Shown here in pieces: positions 1 through 8,351 of a DNA stretch of 42,142 nucleotides. A program made the translations under genes and the position numbers. This DNA comes from Streptomyces murinus (GTDB lineage Bacteria; Actinomycetota; Actinomycetes; Streptomycetales; Streptomycetaceae). Each line of letters begins with the position of its first letter. Position 1 is the first letter of the stretch. The notes under the pieces were generated by a model. That model was not told the DNA's origin, did not search any database, and worked only from the letters and a program-made list of their open reading frames with translations. The stretch covers positions 1-42,142 of the forward strand of contig NZ_MUNF01000004.1 of assembly GCF_002154555.1 (NCBI RefSeq), read 5' to 3'.

Positions 1-284
1 GCCGGAGCCGCCGCCCGCCTGCTGGAGCGCGGCCTGGAGCTTCTCCTCGTCCACCGGCATGACCGGGTCGACCACGCGGTGCTGCCCGAAGAGCGTGCCG
101 ACCACGGAGACCGGGTTGTAGTCGCTCTTGGCGGCCGCGCTCGCGGTGGCCTGGAAGTCGAACTGGAGACCGGCGTTGGCCGGGGTGAGCATGACCGTAC
201 GGCCGCCCACGGAGAGCTTCAGCGGCTTGGCGACCCGGGAGCCGAACACGTCGTCCAGCTTCTTGACCGCGTCGGCACGGGTGC
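1..284 (-). repeat. Inverted copy of 1295-1578 at the left edge
   Basis: Read on the minus strand, these 284 bases repeat 1295-1578 of the plus strand, position i pairing with 1579-i. I compared the segments line by line and found one mismatch, at base 275 (pairing with 1304). Identity ends abruptly after base 284. The copy encodes part of the peptidoglycan-binding-type protein in antisense orientation. Because it starts exactly at the window edge and replaces the gene's expected N-terminus, a fold-back assembly or amplification chimera is more likely than a genuine inversion. Confidence 0.95.
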
Positions 285-2106
285 GGGCGGGGCCAAGAAC
301 CCCGGCGGTTCCGGCGCCCCCGCGGGCGCGCCGGGCGCCCGCCCCGGTGCCCAGGGCACCGGGGGCGCGCCCGGTGGCAGCGGCGCCCGCCCCGGTGGCG
401 TGGTCGGCTCCATGAGCGTGCCAGGGCGCACCTCGGGCAAGACGAACGGCGCGGGCCTGCCCGGCGCCACCGGCGGCCCCGTGGCCCCCGGGCACGGCGG
501 CGGCACCGGCTCCTTCGACGTCACCGAGGCGCTGGCCGCGGGCCCGCTGGGCGGCGGCTCCCGGTCCTCCGACGCGGGCGGCGGCGAGCCGCGCCGTGAC
601 GATCTGCCGTACTTCTCGGAGAACGGCCCGGCGGGCGGCCAGGACCCCTTCGGCACCGCGGGCGCGGGCGGCGCGAACGGCGCCGGCGGCCAGGGCGGCC
701 GGGGCGGCCCGCAGGGGCCCGCAGGGCCGACCGGCGGTCCGGTCACCGGCGACAGCCCGCTGCGGCCGGGCGCCGAGGGCCCCTACGGGCATCAGGGTGC
801 CGGGCGCAGCGCCCTCACGGACATCGCCGACCTCGAAGGACCGGCCGGGGTGCCGGGCGCCGGGCTCGGCCCCGGGGGCGGGCTCAGCGACGACACCGCG
901 ATCCTCACCCCGCAGAAGCCGGCCCCCGAACCGGGCACGCCCGGCTACCGGGCCCCGGACAACGTCTCCGGACACACCGTCACCAGCGGTATCCCGGTGG
1001 TCCCTGGCGGCAGCGGCGGCCCGTTCGGCGTCGGCGGTCCCGGCGGCCTCGGGGCTCCGGCCGGTGGCCCCGGTGGTCCCGGTGGCCCGGCCGCTCCGGT
1101 GGCGCCGAAGCCCGAGCCGGCCGCGGCCGCGCCCAAGGCGGCGGCCAAGCCGAAGAAGAAGGGCCGCAGCAAGCTGGTCCTGCTCTGCGTCGGCCTGGTC
1201 GTGATCGCGGGCGGTGTCTACGGCGCCGGGCTGCTGATGAACCACACCGATGTGCCCAAGGGCACCACGGTGCTCGGCGTCGACATCGGCGGCGGCACCC
1301 GTGACGACGCGGTCAAGAAGCTGGACGACGTGTTCGGCTCCCGGGTCGCCAAGCCGCTGAAGCTCTCCGTGGGCGGCCGTACGGTCATGCTCACCCCGGC
1401 CAACGCCGGTCTCCAGTTCGACTTCCAGGCCACCGCGAGCGCGGCCGCCAAGAGCGACTACAACCCGGTCTCCGTGGTCGGCACGCTCTTCGGGCAGCAC
1501 CGCGTGGTCGACCCGGTCATGCCGGTGGACGAGGAGAAGCTCCAGGCCGCGCTCCAGCAGGCGGGCGGCGGCTCCGGCTCGGGCGCGGTGGTCGACGGCG
1601 GCATCACCTTCCAGGCCGGCAAGGCCGTCGCCGTGCACGGCAAGGCGGGTACGGCCATCGACGCGGCCCGCTCGACCCGGGCGATCGAGCAGGCGTACCG
1701 CGCGGAGGTGGAGACGGGTGACTCCGCGGTGATCACCGTGCCCACCGCCAACCGGCAGCCCGCGGTCTCCGACGCCGAGGTCAGCCGCGAGATGAAGGAG
1801 TTCGCGGAGCCGGCCATGTCGGCTCCGGTCACCGTGCGCACCGACACGGGGCAGACGGTCATGTTCAGCCCGCAGAAGTCGCTGTGGAAGTTCCTCGGCG
1901 TGGCCGCGGTCAACGGCAAGCTGACCGACAAGCCGAACTACCCGGCCCTCAAGGAGCTCTACGGGCAGACCTTCGACGGTGTCCTGATCACCCGGGGCAA
2001 CGGCAAGAAGACGCCGGTCACCCCCCAGGACGTCTATCTGGCCATGCGCCAGGCGCTGACCAGCACGACCAACCGGGTCGCGGTGATCAGCACGCACCCC
2101 AACTGA
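285..2106 (+). CDS. Membrane-anchored protein with putative peptidoglycan-binding domain, 5' end missing
   Basis: The protein has a long Gly/Pro/Ala-rich cytoplasmic region, a basic KPKKKGRSK stretch near base 1150, one membrane helix (LVLLCVGLVVIAGGVYGAG) and an extracytoplasmic domain beginning VLGVDIGG. That order matches the Streptomyces VanW/YoaR-like envelope proteins carrying a PG_binding_4-type domain, so a role at the cell wall is likely but unproved. The frame is formally open back to base 1, with a possible start at 79. Bases 1-284, however, are an inverted copy of the gene's own middle, so those codons are antisense and not authentic. The true N-terminus is absent. The gene ends at TGA 2104-2106, just before a strong hairpin. 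Confidence 0.75.
1295..1578 (+). repeat. Parent copy of the left-edge inverted repeat
   Basis: This segment lies inside the extracytoplasmic part of the peptidoglycan-binding-type protein and is continuous with its reading frame on both sides. It is therefore the original copy; the copy at 1-284 is the displaced one. The two copies are separated by about 1 kb. Confidence 0.93.
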
Positions 2107-2119
2107 GGGGCGCCGACAC

Positions 2120-2167
2120 GACTCTCAAGGGGCGCCCGGCAGGCCTGCCGGGCGCCCCTTGAGAGTC
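2120..2167. terminator. Long perfect hairpin terminator
   Basis: A perfect 48-base palindrome with 24-base arms beginning GACTCTCAAGG, centred on AGGCCT. It starts 14 bases after the stop of the envelope protein and precedes the ABC transporter promoter region. There is no T-run, as is common for terminators in very GC-rich genomes. Confidence 0.85.
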
Positions 2168-2222
2168 TTGCGGAGTACGACCCGTACGGGCACGGCCCCG
2201 GCGGACGCGACCGGGCGGACGC

Positions 2223-2266
2223 GACCCCTAGGGGTCGGTCACCCCTACCCCTATGACATCTGTCAT
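2223..2266 (+). promoter_or_regulatory. Candidate operator cluster for the ABC/two-component operon
   Basis: Two symmetrical elements lie within 44 bases upstream of the operon. The first is the perfect palindrome GACCCCTAGGGGTC (2223-2236). The second is ATGACA-TC-TGTCAT (2253-2266), with 6-base arms and a 2-base spacer. LuxR-family regulators bind short inverted repeats of this size, and such a regulator is encoded at the end of this operon, so autoregulation is a reasonable inference. No convincing -35/-10 pair was identified. Confidence 0.5.
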
Positions 2267-2317
2267 CCGCCACCCAGGACCCCCGACACTGCCGGGCACC
2301 CGCCCCGTAACGGCACC

Positions 2318-3259
2318 ATGGACGACATGACAACGACAGCGGTACCGGCCACCTCCACCACCGAGGTGGTCGGGTTCGACCAGGTGACCAAGACGTACGG
2401 GACGGTACGGGCCGTCGACGGGCTCTCGCTCCGGCTGCACCCGGGGGAGACCGTGGCCCTGCTCGGCCCGAACGGCGCGGGCAAGTCCACCACCCTGGAT
2501 CTGCTCCTCGGCCTCAAGCAGCCCGACGCCGGCACGGTGTCCGTGTTCGGCACCAGCCCGCGCGAGGCGATCGTGGCCGGGCGGGTCGGGGCCATGCTGC
2601 AGAGCGGCGGCCTGATGGACGACGTCACGGTGGCCGAGCTGGTCAAGCTGTCCTGCTCCCTGCACCCGCGGCCCTACAAGGCCGCCGATGTGATGGCCCG
2701 CGCCGGCATCGCGCAGATCGCCGACCGCAAGGTCAACAAGCTCTCCGGCGGCCAGGCCCAGCGCGTCCGCTTCGCGCTCGCCACCGCGGGCGACAGCGAT
2801 CTGATCATCCTGGACGAGCCGACCACCGGCATGGACGTCTCCGCCCGCCAGGCCTTCTGGGCCACCATGCGCGAGCAGGCCGACCAGGGCCGGGCGGTCC
2901 TGTTCGCCACGCACTACCTCGAAGAGGCCGACGCCATCGCCGACCGGGTCCTGGTGCTGCACCGCGGCCGCCTCCTCGCCGACGGCACCGCCGCCGAGAT
3001 CAAGGCCCGCGCGGGCGCCCGCCGGATCGCCTTCGACCTGGAGGGCACCGTCGACGCGGCCGCCCTGCGCGCCCTGCCCTTCCTGACGGGCATCGACGTG
3101 TCCGGGCAGACCGTGCGCATCCAGTCCTCCGACGCCGACGCCACCGTGCACGCCCTGTACGGCCTCGGCCTCTACCCCCGCAATCTCGAGGTCGCCGGCC
3201 TCGGCCTGGAGCAGGCGTTCGTCGCCATCACGGAGGCCGAGGAGGCCAAGCAGTCGTGA
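2318..3259 (+). CDS. ABC transporter ATP-binding protein
   Basis: A 313-aa ABC ATPase. It has Walker A GPNGAGKST near residue 50, signature LSGGQAQRV, Walker B LIILDEPTTGMD and the switch histidine in ATHYLEEA. The family powers export of drugs, lipids or lantibiotic-like molecules with a separate permease (ABC-2 type). ATG 2318 (MDDMTTT) is chosen; ATG 2327 is nearly as good. A TTG further upstream would run through the operator palindromes and is unlikely. The stop overlaps the GTG start of the permease by four bases, so the two are translationally coupled. The substrate cannot be read from the sequence. Confidence 0.9.
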   Translation: MDDMTTTAVPATSTTEVVGFDQVTKTYGTVRAVDGLSLRLHPGETVALLGPNGAGKSTTLDLLLGLKQPDAGTVSVFGTSPREAIVAGRVGAMLQSGGLMDDVTVAELVKLSCSLHPRPYKAADVMARAGIAQIADRKVNKLSGGQAQRVRFALATAGDSDLIILDEPTTGMDVSARQAFWATMREQADQGRAVLFATHYLEEADAIADRVLVLHRGRLLADGTAAEIKARAGARRIAFDLEGTVDAAALRALPFLTGIDVSGQTVRIQSSDADATVHALYGLGLYPRNLEVAGLGLEQAFVAITEAEEAKQS

Positions 3260-3993
3260 ACTCTCTGATCAAGCTCGAACTGACCCGCGCCCTGCGCAAC
3301 AAGAAGTTCCTGTTCTTCTCGGTGCTCTACCCGGCGGTCCTCTTCCTGATCATCGCGGGCAACGCCGACAACGCCAAGATCGACGGCACCGGGCTGACCG
3401 TGGCCACGTACATGATGGTGTCCATGGCCTCCTTCGGCGCCCTGACCGCCGTGCTGATGGGCAACAGCGAGCGCATCGCCAAGGAGCGCGAGAGCGGCTG
3501 GGTACGGCAGCTGCGGCTGACCCCGCTGCCCGGGCGCGGCTACGTCCTCGCCAAGACCGCCAGCGCCGCCGTGGTGAGCCTGCCGTCGATCGTGGTGGTC
3601 TTCCTGGTCGCCGCGGCGGTCAAGGACGTACGGCTGGACGCCTGGCAGTGGCTCGCGCTCACCGGGATCATCTGGGCCGGCAGCCTGGTCTTCGCCGCGC
3701 TCGGCGTGGCCATCGGCTACCTCGCCTCCGGTGACGCGGTCCGCCCCATCACCATGATCGTGTACTTCGGTCTGTCGATCCTCGGCGGCCTGTGGATGCC
3801 CACGACCACGTTCCCGCAGTTCCTCCAGGACATCGCCAAGTGGCTGCCCACCCACGCGTACGCCGCGCTGGGCCGGGCCATCGAGCAGAGCCAGGCCCCG
3901 CACACCACGGACATCGCCGTCCTCGCCGTGTACTTCGTCCTCTTCGCGGGCGGCGCGGCCTGGCTGTACCGGAAGGACACGCTGAAGGCGTGA
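3256..3993 (+). CDS. ABC-2 type transporter permease
   Basis: A 245-aa membrane protein with about six hydrophobic segments, starting NSLIKLELTRALRNKKF, a layout typical of ABC-2 permeases. It would form the transmembrane channel for the ATPase encoded immediately upstream. It starts at GTG 3256, overlapping the ATPase stop (GTGA), and ends overlapping the start of the sensor kinase. The four-gene order transporter, kinase, regulator resembles the Bacillus yfiJLMN/desKR type of stress-responsive exporter. I infer that the kinase and regulator control the transporter. Confidence 0.88.
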   Translation: MNSLIKLELTRALRNKKFLFFSVLYPAVLFLIIAGNADNAKIDGTGLTVATYMMVSMASFGALTAVLMGNSERIAKERESGWVRQLRLTPLPGRGYVLAKTASAAVVSLPSIVVVFLVAAAVKDVRLDAWQWLALTGIIWAGSLVFAALGVAIGYLASGDAVRPITMIVYFGLSILGGLWMPTTTFPQFLQDIAKWLPTHAYAALGRAIEQSQAPHTTDIAVLAVYFVLFAGGAAWLYRKDTLKA

Positions 3994-5192
3994 GCACCAT
4001 GACGGAAGACCCGAAGGCGGCCGGGGGCCGGCCGGAGACACAGGTCCGGATCGGACAGGGCGTACAGGGGCGGCGCGAGCTGCTGGTGAAGGCGCTGTGG
4101 ATCGCCGTCTGGCTGGTCTTCCTCAGCTCCCCGATCCAGGACCTGACCGGCGGCCGGCACACCACGGCCGGCACCGTGGCGGGCACGATCGGCCTCACCG
4201 TCTTCGTGTGCGCCTATCTCACCCTGGTCTTCCGGCAGATGGGCGCGCCCTTCGCGCCCCGGACGGTGGCCCTGCTGCTCGGCACCCTGCTGGTGCTCGC
4301 GCCCGCCCTGACCTACGGCCTGGGCACCCAGTGGAGCGGGCTGTTCGTCTACCTCTCGGTGGCCTGCGGGGCGACCCTGCCGCTGCGCCTGGCGTACTGG
4401 GCGATCCCCGGCTCCGCCGTCGTGATGTACCTGGTCGGACTGCGCTGGGGCGTCTACTCGGTCGACGACAACATGCTGATGGTCGTGCTCATCGGGTTCG
4501 CGATGGTCGGCGTGGGCCAACTGGTGCGCACCACGATCGAGTTGCGCAAGGCCCGGGCCACCGTCGCCCAGCTCGCCGCCAACGAGGAGCGGCTGCGCCT
4601 CGCCCGCGACCTGCACGATCTGCTGGGCCACTCGCTCTCCCTGATCACGCTCAAGAGCGAGCTGGCCGGGCGGATGCTGCCCGAGCACCCCGACAAGGCG
4701 GCCCAGCAGGTCAACGACATCGAACAGGTCAGCCGCCAGGCCCTGGTGGACGTCCGGGAGGCCGTCACCGGCTACCGGCGCCCCCGGCTCGCCGTCGAGC
4801 TGGCCGGCACCCAGGTGGCCCTCACGGCCGCGGGTGTCACCGCCGAACTGCCGCCCGAACCCGACCTCGCCGGGGTGCCCGAGGAGGCCGAGTCGGCGCT
4901 CGCCTGGGCGCTGCGCGAGGCGGTCACCAACGTGGTGCGGCACAGCGGCGCCGACCGGTGCGCCGTACGGCTCACCCACCGCCAGACGCTGGACGGCCTG
5001 ATGCTCGAACTCGCCGTCGAGGACGACGGATCGGGCACCGGCAACGGCGGCTTCGGCAACGGTCTGACCGGGCTGACCGAACGCCTGGAGAAGGCCGGCG
5101 GAACGCTGGAGGCGGGCCGGGTCAAGCACGGCTTCCGGCTGGTCGCCCGCGTGCCCGTGGCGCACACCGGGGACGTAGGATCCGGGGCATGA
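3990..5192 (+). CDS. DesK-type sensor histidine kinase
   Basis: A 400-aa kinase with five or six membrane helices in the first ~175 residues and no large extracellular sensor loop, followed by a HisKA_3 dimerisation domain with the phospho-acceptor motif RDLHDLLGHSL (His about 209). A HATPase_c domain follows, with N-box EAVTNVVRHS and G-box EDDGSG and NGLTGL. Such kinases often sense membrane state. GTG 3990 overlaps the permease stop; ATG 3999 is an alternative. The stop overlaps the response-regulator ATG (ATGA), so the pair is coupled. Its partner is the following gene. Confidence 0.93.
   Translation: MSTMTEDPKAAGGRPETQVRIGQGVQGRRELLVKALWIAVWLVFLSSPIQDLTGGRHTTAGTVAGTIGLTVFVCAYLTLVFRQMGAPFAPRTVALLLGTLLVLAPALTYGLGTQWSGLFVYLSVACGATLPLRLAYWAIPGSAVVMYLVGLRWGVYSVDDNMLMVVLIGFAMVGVGQLVRTTIELRKARATVAQLAANEERLRLARDLHDLLGHSLSLITLKSELAGRMLPEHPDKAAQQVNDIEQVSRQALVDVREAVTGYRRPRLAVELAGTQVALTAAGVTAELPPEPDLAGVPEEAESALAWALREAVTNVVRHSGADRCAVRLTHRQTLDGLMLELAVEDDGSGTGNGGFGNGLTGLTERLEKAGGTLEAGRVKHGFRLVARVPVAHTGDVGSGA
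5176..5181 (+). promoter_or_regulatory. Possible internal -10 (TAGGAT) for the response regulator
   Basis: TAGGAT matches TANNNT and lies exactly 7 bases before ATG 5189, the spacing expected when transcription begins at the start codon. It sits inside the kinase coding sequence. The same arrangement recurs at several other genes in this window. No -35 match is evident. Confidence 0.35.
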
Positions 5193-5803
5193 CGAGCACC
5201 ATCAGGGTCCTGCTGGCCGAGGACCAGTCCATGGTCCGCGAGGCGCTGGCCGCGCTGCTCGGCCTGGAGGACGACATCGAGGTCGTCGCGCAGGTCGCGC
5301 GCGGGGACGAGGTGCTCGGCGCGGTCGCGGCGCACGACGTGGACGTGGCGCTGCTGGACATCGAGATGCCGGGCTGCACCGGCATCGAGGCCGCGGCCCG
5401 GGTCCACCGGGACTTCCCCCGGGTCAAGTTGGTGGTGCTGACCACCTTCGGGCGGCCCGGCTATCTGCGCAGCGCCATGGAGGCGGGCGCCGACGCCTTC
5501 CTCGTCAAGGACGCGCCCGCCGCCCAACTCGCCGCCGCCGTACGCAAGGTGCTCGCCGGGGAGCGGGTCATCGACCCCACGCTGGCCGCCGCCGCGCTCG
5601 CCGAGGGCGCGAACCCGCTCACCGAACGCGAGCGGGAGGTGCTGCGCGCCGCGGCCGACGGCTCCACCAACGCCGAACTGGCCAAGGCCCTGCACCTGTC
5701 CCAGGGCACGGTCCGCAACTACCTCTCCACCGCCATCCAGAAGCTCGCCGTCCGCAACCGGGCGGAGGCGGTGCGCACCGCGCGGGAGAAGGGCTGGCTG
5801 TAG
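5189..5803 (+). CDS. LuxR/NarL-family response regulator
   Basis: A 204-aa regulator. The receiver domain has the acidic pair ED near residues 11-12, phospho-acceptor Asp about 57 in LLDIEMPG and Lys in LVKDAP. The C-terminal LuxR-type helix-turn-helix begins LTEREREVLRAAADG and includes SQGTVRNYLS. It is the cognate partner of the upstream kinase, with which it overlaps by four bases, and probably regulates the ABC transporter, perhaps through the palindromes at 2223-2266. A TANNNT motif 7 bases upstream suggests it may also be made from a leaderless transcript. Confidence 0.93.
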   Translation: MTSTIRVLLAEDQSMVREALAALLGLEDDIEVVAQVARGDEVLGAVAAHDVDVALLDIEMPGCTGIEAAARVHRDFPRVKLVVLTTFGRPGYLRSAMEAGADAFLVKDAPAAQLAAAVRKVLAGERVIDPTLAAAALAEGANPLTEREREVLRAAADGSTNAELAKALHLSQGTVRNYLSTAIQKLAVRNRAEAVRTAREKGWL

Positions 5804-5845
5804 AAGCAGCCGGTACGAGGGGCCGGAAGCCGCCGGTACGGCAGT

Positions 5846-6712
5846 TCAGTTGAGCTTGGACCGGGCGGTGCGGGCCTGGTGCCGTACCCGTTCGGCGGCC
5901 GGTTCGTCGACGACCTCGATCAGCTCGGCGTACGCGTCCAGTTCGTCCGCACCGGCCGTGAACTGACCGCGCTGCACCAGCAGTTGCCCGCGCTCGTAGC
6001 GCAGCCGCGCCGGGTGGGCCGGGATCAGCAGCGACAGCTCCACCGCGCGCAGCGCCACGTCCGAGCGCTCGGGGCGGGCCGCGGCCCACGCGCGGATGTT
6101 GTTCAGGATGCGCTGGACGACCTCCAGCGGCGGCGCGGGCTCCAGCATCCCGGGGTCCAGCGGGGCCCCGGTCGCGCCCACCACCAGCAGCTCGGCGTCC
6201 GGCCCGCTGAGCACCCGGCCGCCCTCGAACGGGTCGGCCAGCACCTGCTCCCCGGGCGCCCCGAACCCGACCACGAAGTGCCCCGGCAGCGCGACCCCGT
6301 ACACCGGGGCCCCGGCCCGCCGGGCCACCTCCAGCCACACCACCGACAGCAGGATCGGCAGCCCGCGGCGGCGCCGCAGCACCTCGTGCAGCAGCGAGGA
6401 CTCCAGGCGCTGGTAGTCGCCGGGGGTGCCGTGGAACTCGTAGCGTCCGCCGAGCAGCCGCCGTACCGCCTCGGCCCAGGCGCGCGGACCGCCGGGCCGG
6501 TACGGCAGCTCGCCCGCGAGCCGGTCCAGCTCCGCCTGCGCGGTGTCGATCCCGGCCTCGTCCAGCGAGCCGTCCGCCTCCGCGCCGATCAGCAGGCACA
6601 GCGCCGCCAGGTCCGGCCGCGGCGACTTGGCCTCCTCGGCGAACCGGGCCCGCACCTCGGCGGACCGCTCGGGCGGCGGCGGGTACGGGGGCGGCAGATA
6701 CGGGTGGGACAT
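5846..6712 (-). CDS. SirB1/transglutaminase-like protein
   Basis: A 288-aa protein of the SirB1 family: a transglutaminase-like N-terminal half followed by a helical TPR-like C-terminal half. Visible family features are the segment RRRRGLPILLSVVWLEVARR, the His in LPGHFVVGFG and the Asp in LADPFEGGRVL. These correspond to the region around the transglutaminase-like triad, although the usual catalytic Cys is not obvious. The function of the family is not established. It follows the GNAT gene with a 36-base gap, so the two may be co-transcribed. It is convergent with the response regulator. Confidence 0.8.
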   Translation of the reverse strand: MSHPYLPPPYPPPPERSAEVRARFAEEAKSPRPDLAALCLLIGAEADGSLDEAGIDTAQAELDRLAGELPYRPGGPRAWAEAVRRLLGGRYEFHGTPGDYQRLESSLLHEVLRRRRGLPILLSVVWLEVARRAGAPVYGVALPGHFVVGFGAPGEQVLADPFEGGRVLSGPDAELLVVGATGAPLDPGMLEPAPPLEVVQRILNNIRAWAAARPERSDVALRAVELSLLIPAHPARLRYERGQLLVQRGQFTAGADELDAYAELIEVVDEPAAERVRHQARTARSKLN

Positions 6713-6748
6713 GGCGGGTTCTCGCCCTTCCGGGAGCCGGGGGAATGT

Positions 6749-7768
6749 CTACGACGGGCCGTGTGCGGGCTGATCCTGCGGCTCCCGGAAGTGGTGGTAG
6801 GCGTGGTGCCGGGAGAAGCCCAGGCCCGTGTACAGGGCCCGCGCGGGCGCGTTGTCGCTCTCCACCTGGAGCCAGCCGGCCGAGGCGCCCTCGGCCAGTG
6901 CCCGGCGGGCGAGCGCGGCCATCACCTCGGTGGCCAGGCCCTGCCGCCGTCTGTCGGGGTCCACCTCGACGGCGGCGAAACCGGCCCAGCGCCCGTCCAC
7001 GACACACCGGCCGATCGCCGCCGGGGCCCCGCCCGGCCCGCCCGGCACGGTGGCGAACCACACCGAGGGACCTGCCGAGAGCACCCGCAGGGCCACCTCG
7101 CTCACCCCCTTGCGCTGGTACCGCGCGAGCCACGCCTCGTCCGCCTCCCGGGCGAGGACCACGTCCGCGCCCTCGGGCCGGTCACCGAGCGGGGCCAGCG
7201 CACCGATCCACACCTCGGCGCTCACCTCCCGCACCCAGCCGCGCCGCTCCAGCTCCGCGCCGAGCAGCTCCTGCGTGCCCTCGGCGCCCGTCGCGGTCTG
7301 CACGTAGGCGGGCAGCCCGCGCTCGCCGTACCAGCGTCGTACGGCCGCGAGCGCCGCGTCGAGCGGACGGCCGGGATCACCCAGCGGCAGCACGCTGTTG
7401 GCGCGCCGTGTGTACCCTCCGGCGGCCCTCAGCTCCCACTCTCCGAGCCGCTCGCTCTCCACCGGGCGCCAGCCGCGCGAGGTGACCCGCGCCAGCTCCT
7501 CGTAGCCCGCCGCCGGACCCCTGCGGCGCGCCGGGGCGGCCGGTACGATCTTTCCCGCCACGAGCGAGCTTTCCGGAAACCGGACACTCGTCCCGCCGCG
7601 CTGTGTGATCATGAGCACGCCATGATCCCAAGATGTGAGAACGCCCACCGTGTCGGTGAACTTCTCCCGCGCCGCACCGGGTTCGCTCAACCGCCGTACG
7701 GAGACGCGTTTTCCCACGTCGGCGGGGGTGATTCGGACTTCCAGGCGCCCTTGTGCCGAGATTTCCAC
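6749..7768 (-). CDS. GNAT-family N-acetyltransferase (Rv0428c-like)
   Basis: A 339-aa protein. Roughly the first 80 residues form a beta-rich domain of its own (GKRVSVRRL, TDTVGVLTSW). The C-terminal third is a GNAT fold with the acetyl-CoA motif DRRRQGLATEVM and ESDNAPARALYTGLGF. This two-part layout matches the actinobacterial cg3035/Rv0428c acetyltransferase group; the acceptor is unknown. GTG 7768 is chosen because an AGGAGG lies 12-17 bases upstream and the beta domain begins there. It is transcribed divergently from the ferredoxin gene. Confidence 0.83.
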   Translation of the reverse strand: MEISAQGRLEVRITPADVGKRVSVRRLSEPGAAREKFTDTVGVLTSWDHGVLMITQRGGTSVRFPESSLVAGKIVPAAPARRRGPAAGYEELARVTSRGWRPVESERLGEWELRAAGGYTRRANSVLPLGDPGRPLDAALAAVRRWYGERGLPAYVQTATGAEGTQELLGAELERRGWVREVSAEVWIGALAPLGDRPEGADVVLAREADEAWLARYQRKGVSEVALRVLSAGPSVWFATVPGGPGGAPAAIGRCVVDGRWAGFAAVEVDPDRRRQGLATEVMAALARRALAEGASAGWLQVESDNAPARALYTGLGFSRHHAYHHFREPQDQPAHGPS

Positions 7769-7908
7769 CGGTCAGTTCACCCCTCCTGTTCGGATCATGC
7801 TCCGGAACGGAGATACTAGGGGCGGGCATCGACGACGCCGCGCTCCCGCGCGCCAGGCGGCGGAGCCTGAGGAGGCCCGCCAGCGCCCTATCGAGGAGGA
7901 ACGACAGC

Positions 7909-8229
7909 GTGACCTACGTCATCGCGCAGCCTTGTGTCGACGTCAAGGACAAGGCGTGCATCGAGGAGTGCCCGGTCGACTGCATCTACGAGGGCCAGCG
8001 GTCCTTGTACATCCACCCGGACGAATGCGTCGACTGTGGTGCCTGTGAGCCGGTCTGCCCGGTCGAGGCGATCTTCTACGAGGACGACACTCCCGAGGAG
8101 TGGAAGGACTACTACAAGGCGAACGTCGAGTTCTTCGACGAGCTGGGCTCGCCCGGCGGCGCCAGCAAGCTGGGGCTGATCGAGCGCGACCACCCCTTCG
8201 TCGCCGCGCTGCCGCCGCAGGGCGAGTGA
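7909..8229 (+). CDS. fdxA: 7Fe ferredoxin
   Basis: A 106-aa ferredoxin that would carry one [3Fe-4S] and one [4Fe-4S] cluster and shuttle electrons in the cytoplasm. Cysteines lie at 9, 17, 21, 25, 40, 43, 46 and 50 (CIEECPVDC and CVDCGACEPVCP), the FdxA pattern. The GTG at 7909 is chosen because it follows GAGGAGGA at 7893-7900 and gives the usual N-terminus VTYVIAQPC. Longer open frames upstream lack support. It is followed by a hairpin and then dapC; the fdxA-dapC neighbourhood is conserved in actinobacteria. Confidence 0.95.
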   Translation: MTYVIAQPCVDVKDKACIEECPVDCIYEGQRSLYIHPDECVDCGACEPVCPVEAIFYEDDTPEEWKDYYKANVEFFDELGSPGGASKLGLIERDHPFVAALPPQGE

Positions 8230-8261
8230 CCGTTTAGCGCCCAAGCGGCCCGCGAACGCGC

Positions 8262-8318
8262 CGCCTCGGTCCCGTACGGCCCCGATCGCCCTGATCACCG
8301 CCGCACGGGACCGAGGCG
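8262..8318 (+). terminator. Stem-loop between fdxA and dapC
   Basis: Perfect 14-base arms CGCCTCGGTCCCGT (8262-8275) and its complement (8305-8318) enclose a 29-base loop and are followed by TTTG. It lies 33 bases after the ferredoxin stop and 34 before dapC, so it may terminate or attenuate transcription between the two. Confidence 0.6.
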
Positions 8319-8351
8319 TTTGCCGCACCAGACGAAAGTGAGCCACTGATC

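Noticed and set aside
79-284. N-terminal extension of the first gene beginning at 79
   Set aside because: These codons are the antisense of the gene's own middle, part of the inverted repeat; they do not resemble the family N-terminus.
2228-3151. Long minus-strand frames opposite the ABC ATPase, kinase and other genes
   Set aside because: High-GC third-position bias creates long mirror frames; they lack family motifs and the opposite strand encodes recognisable proteins.
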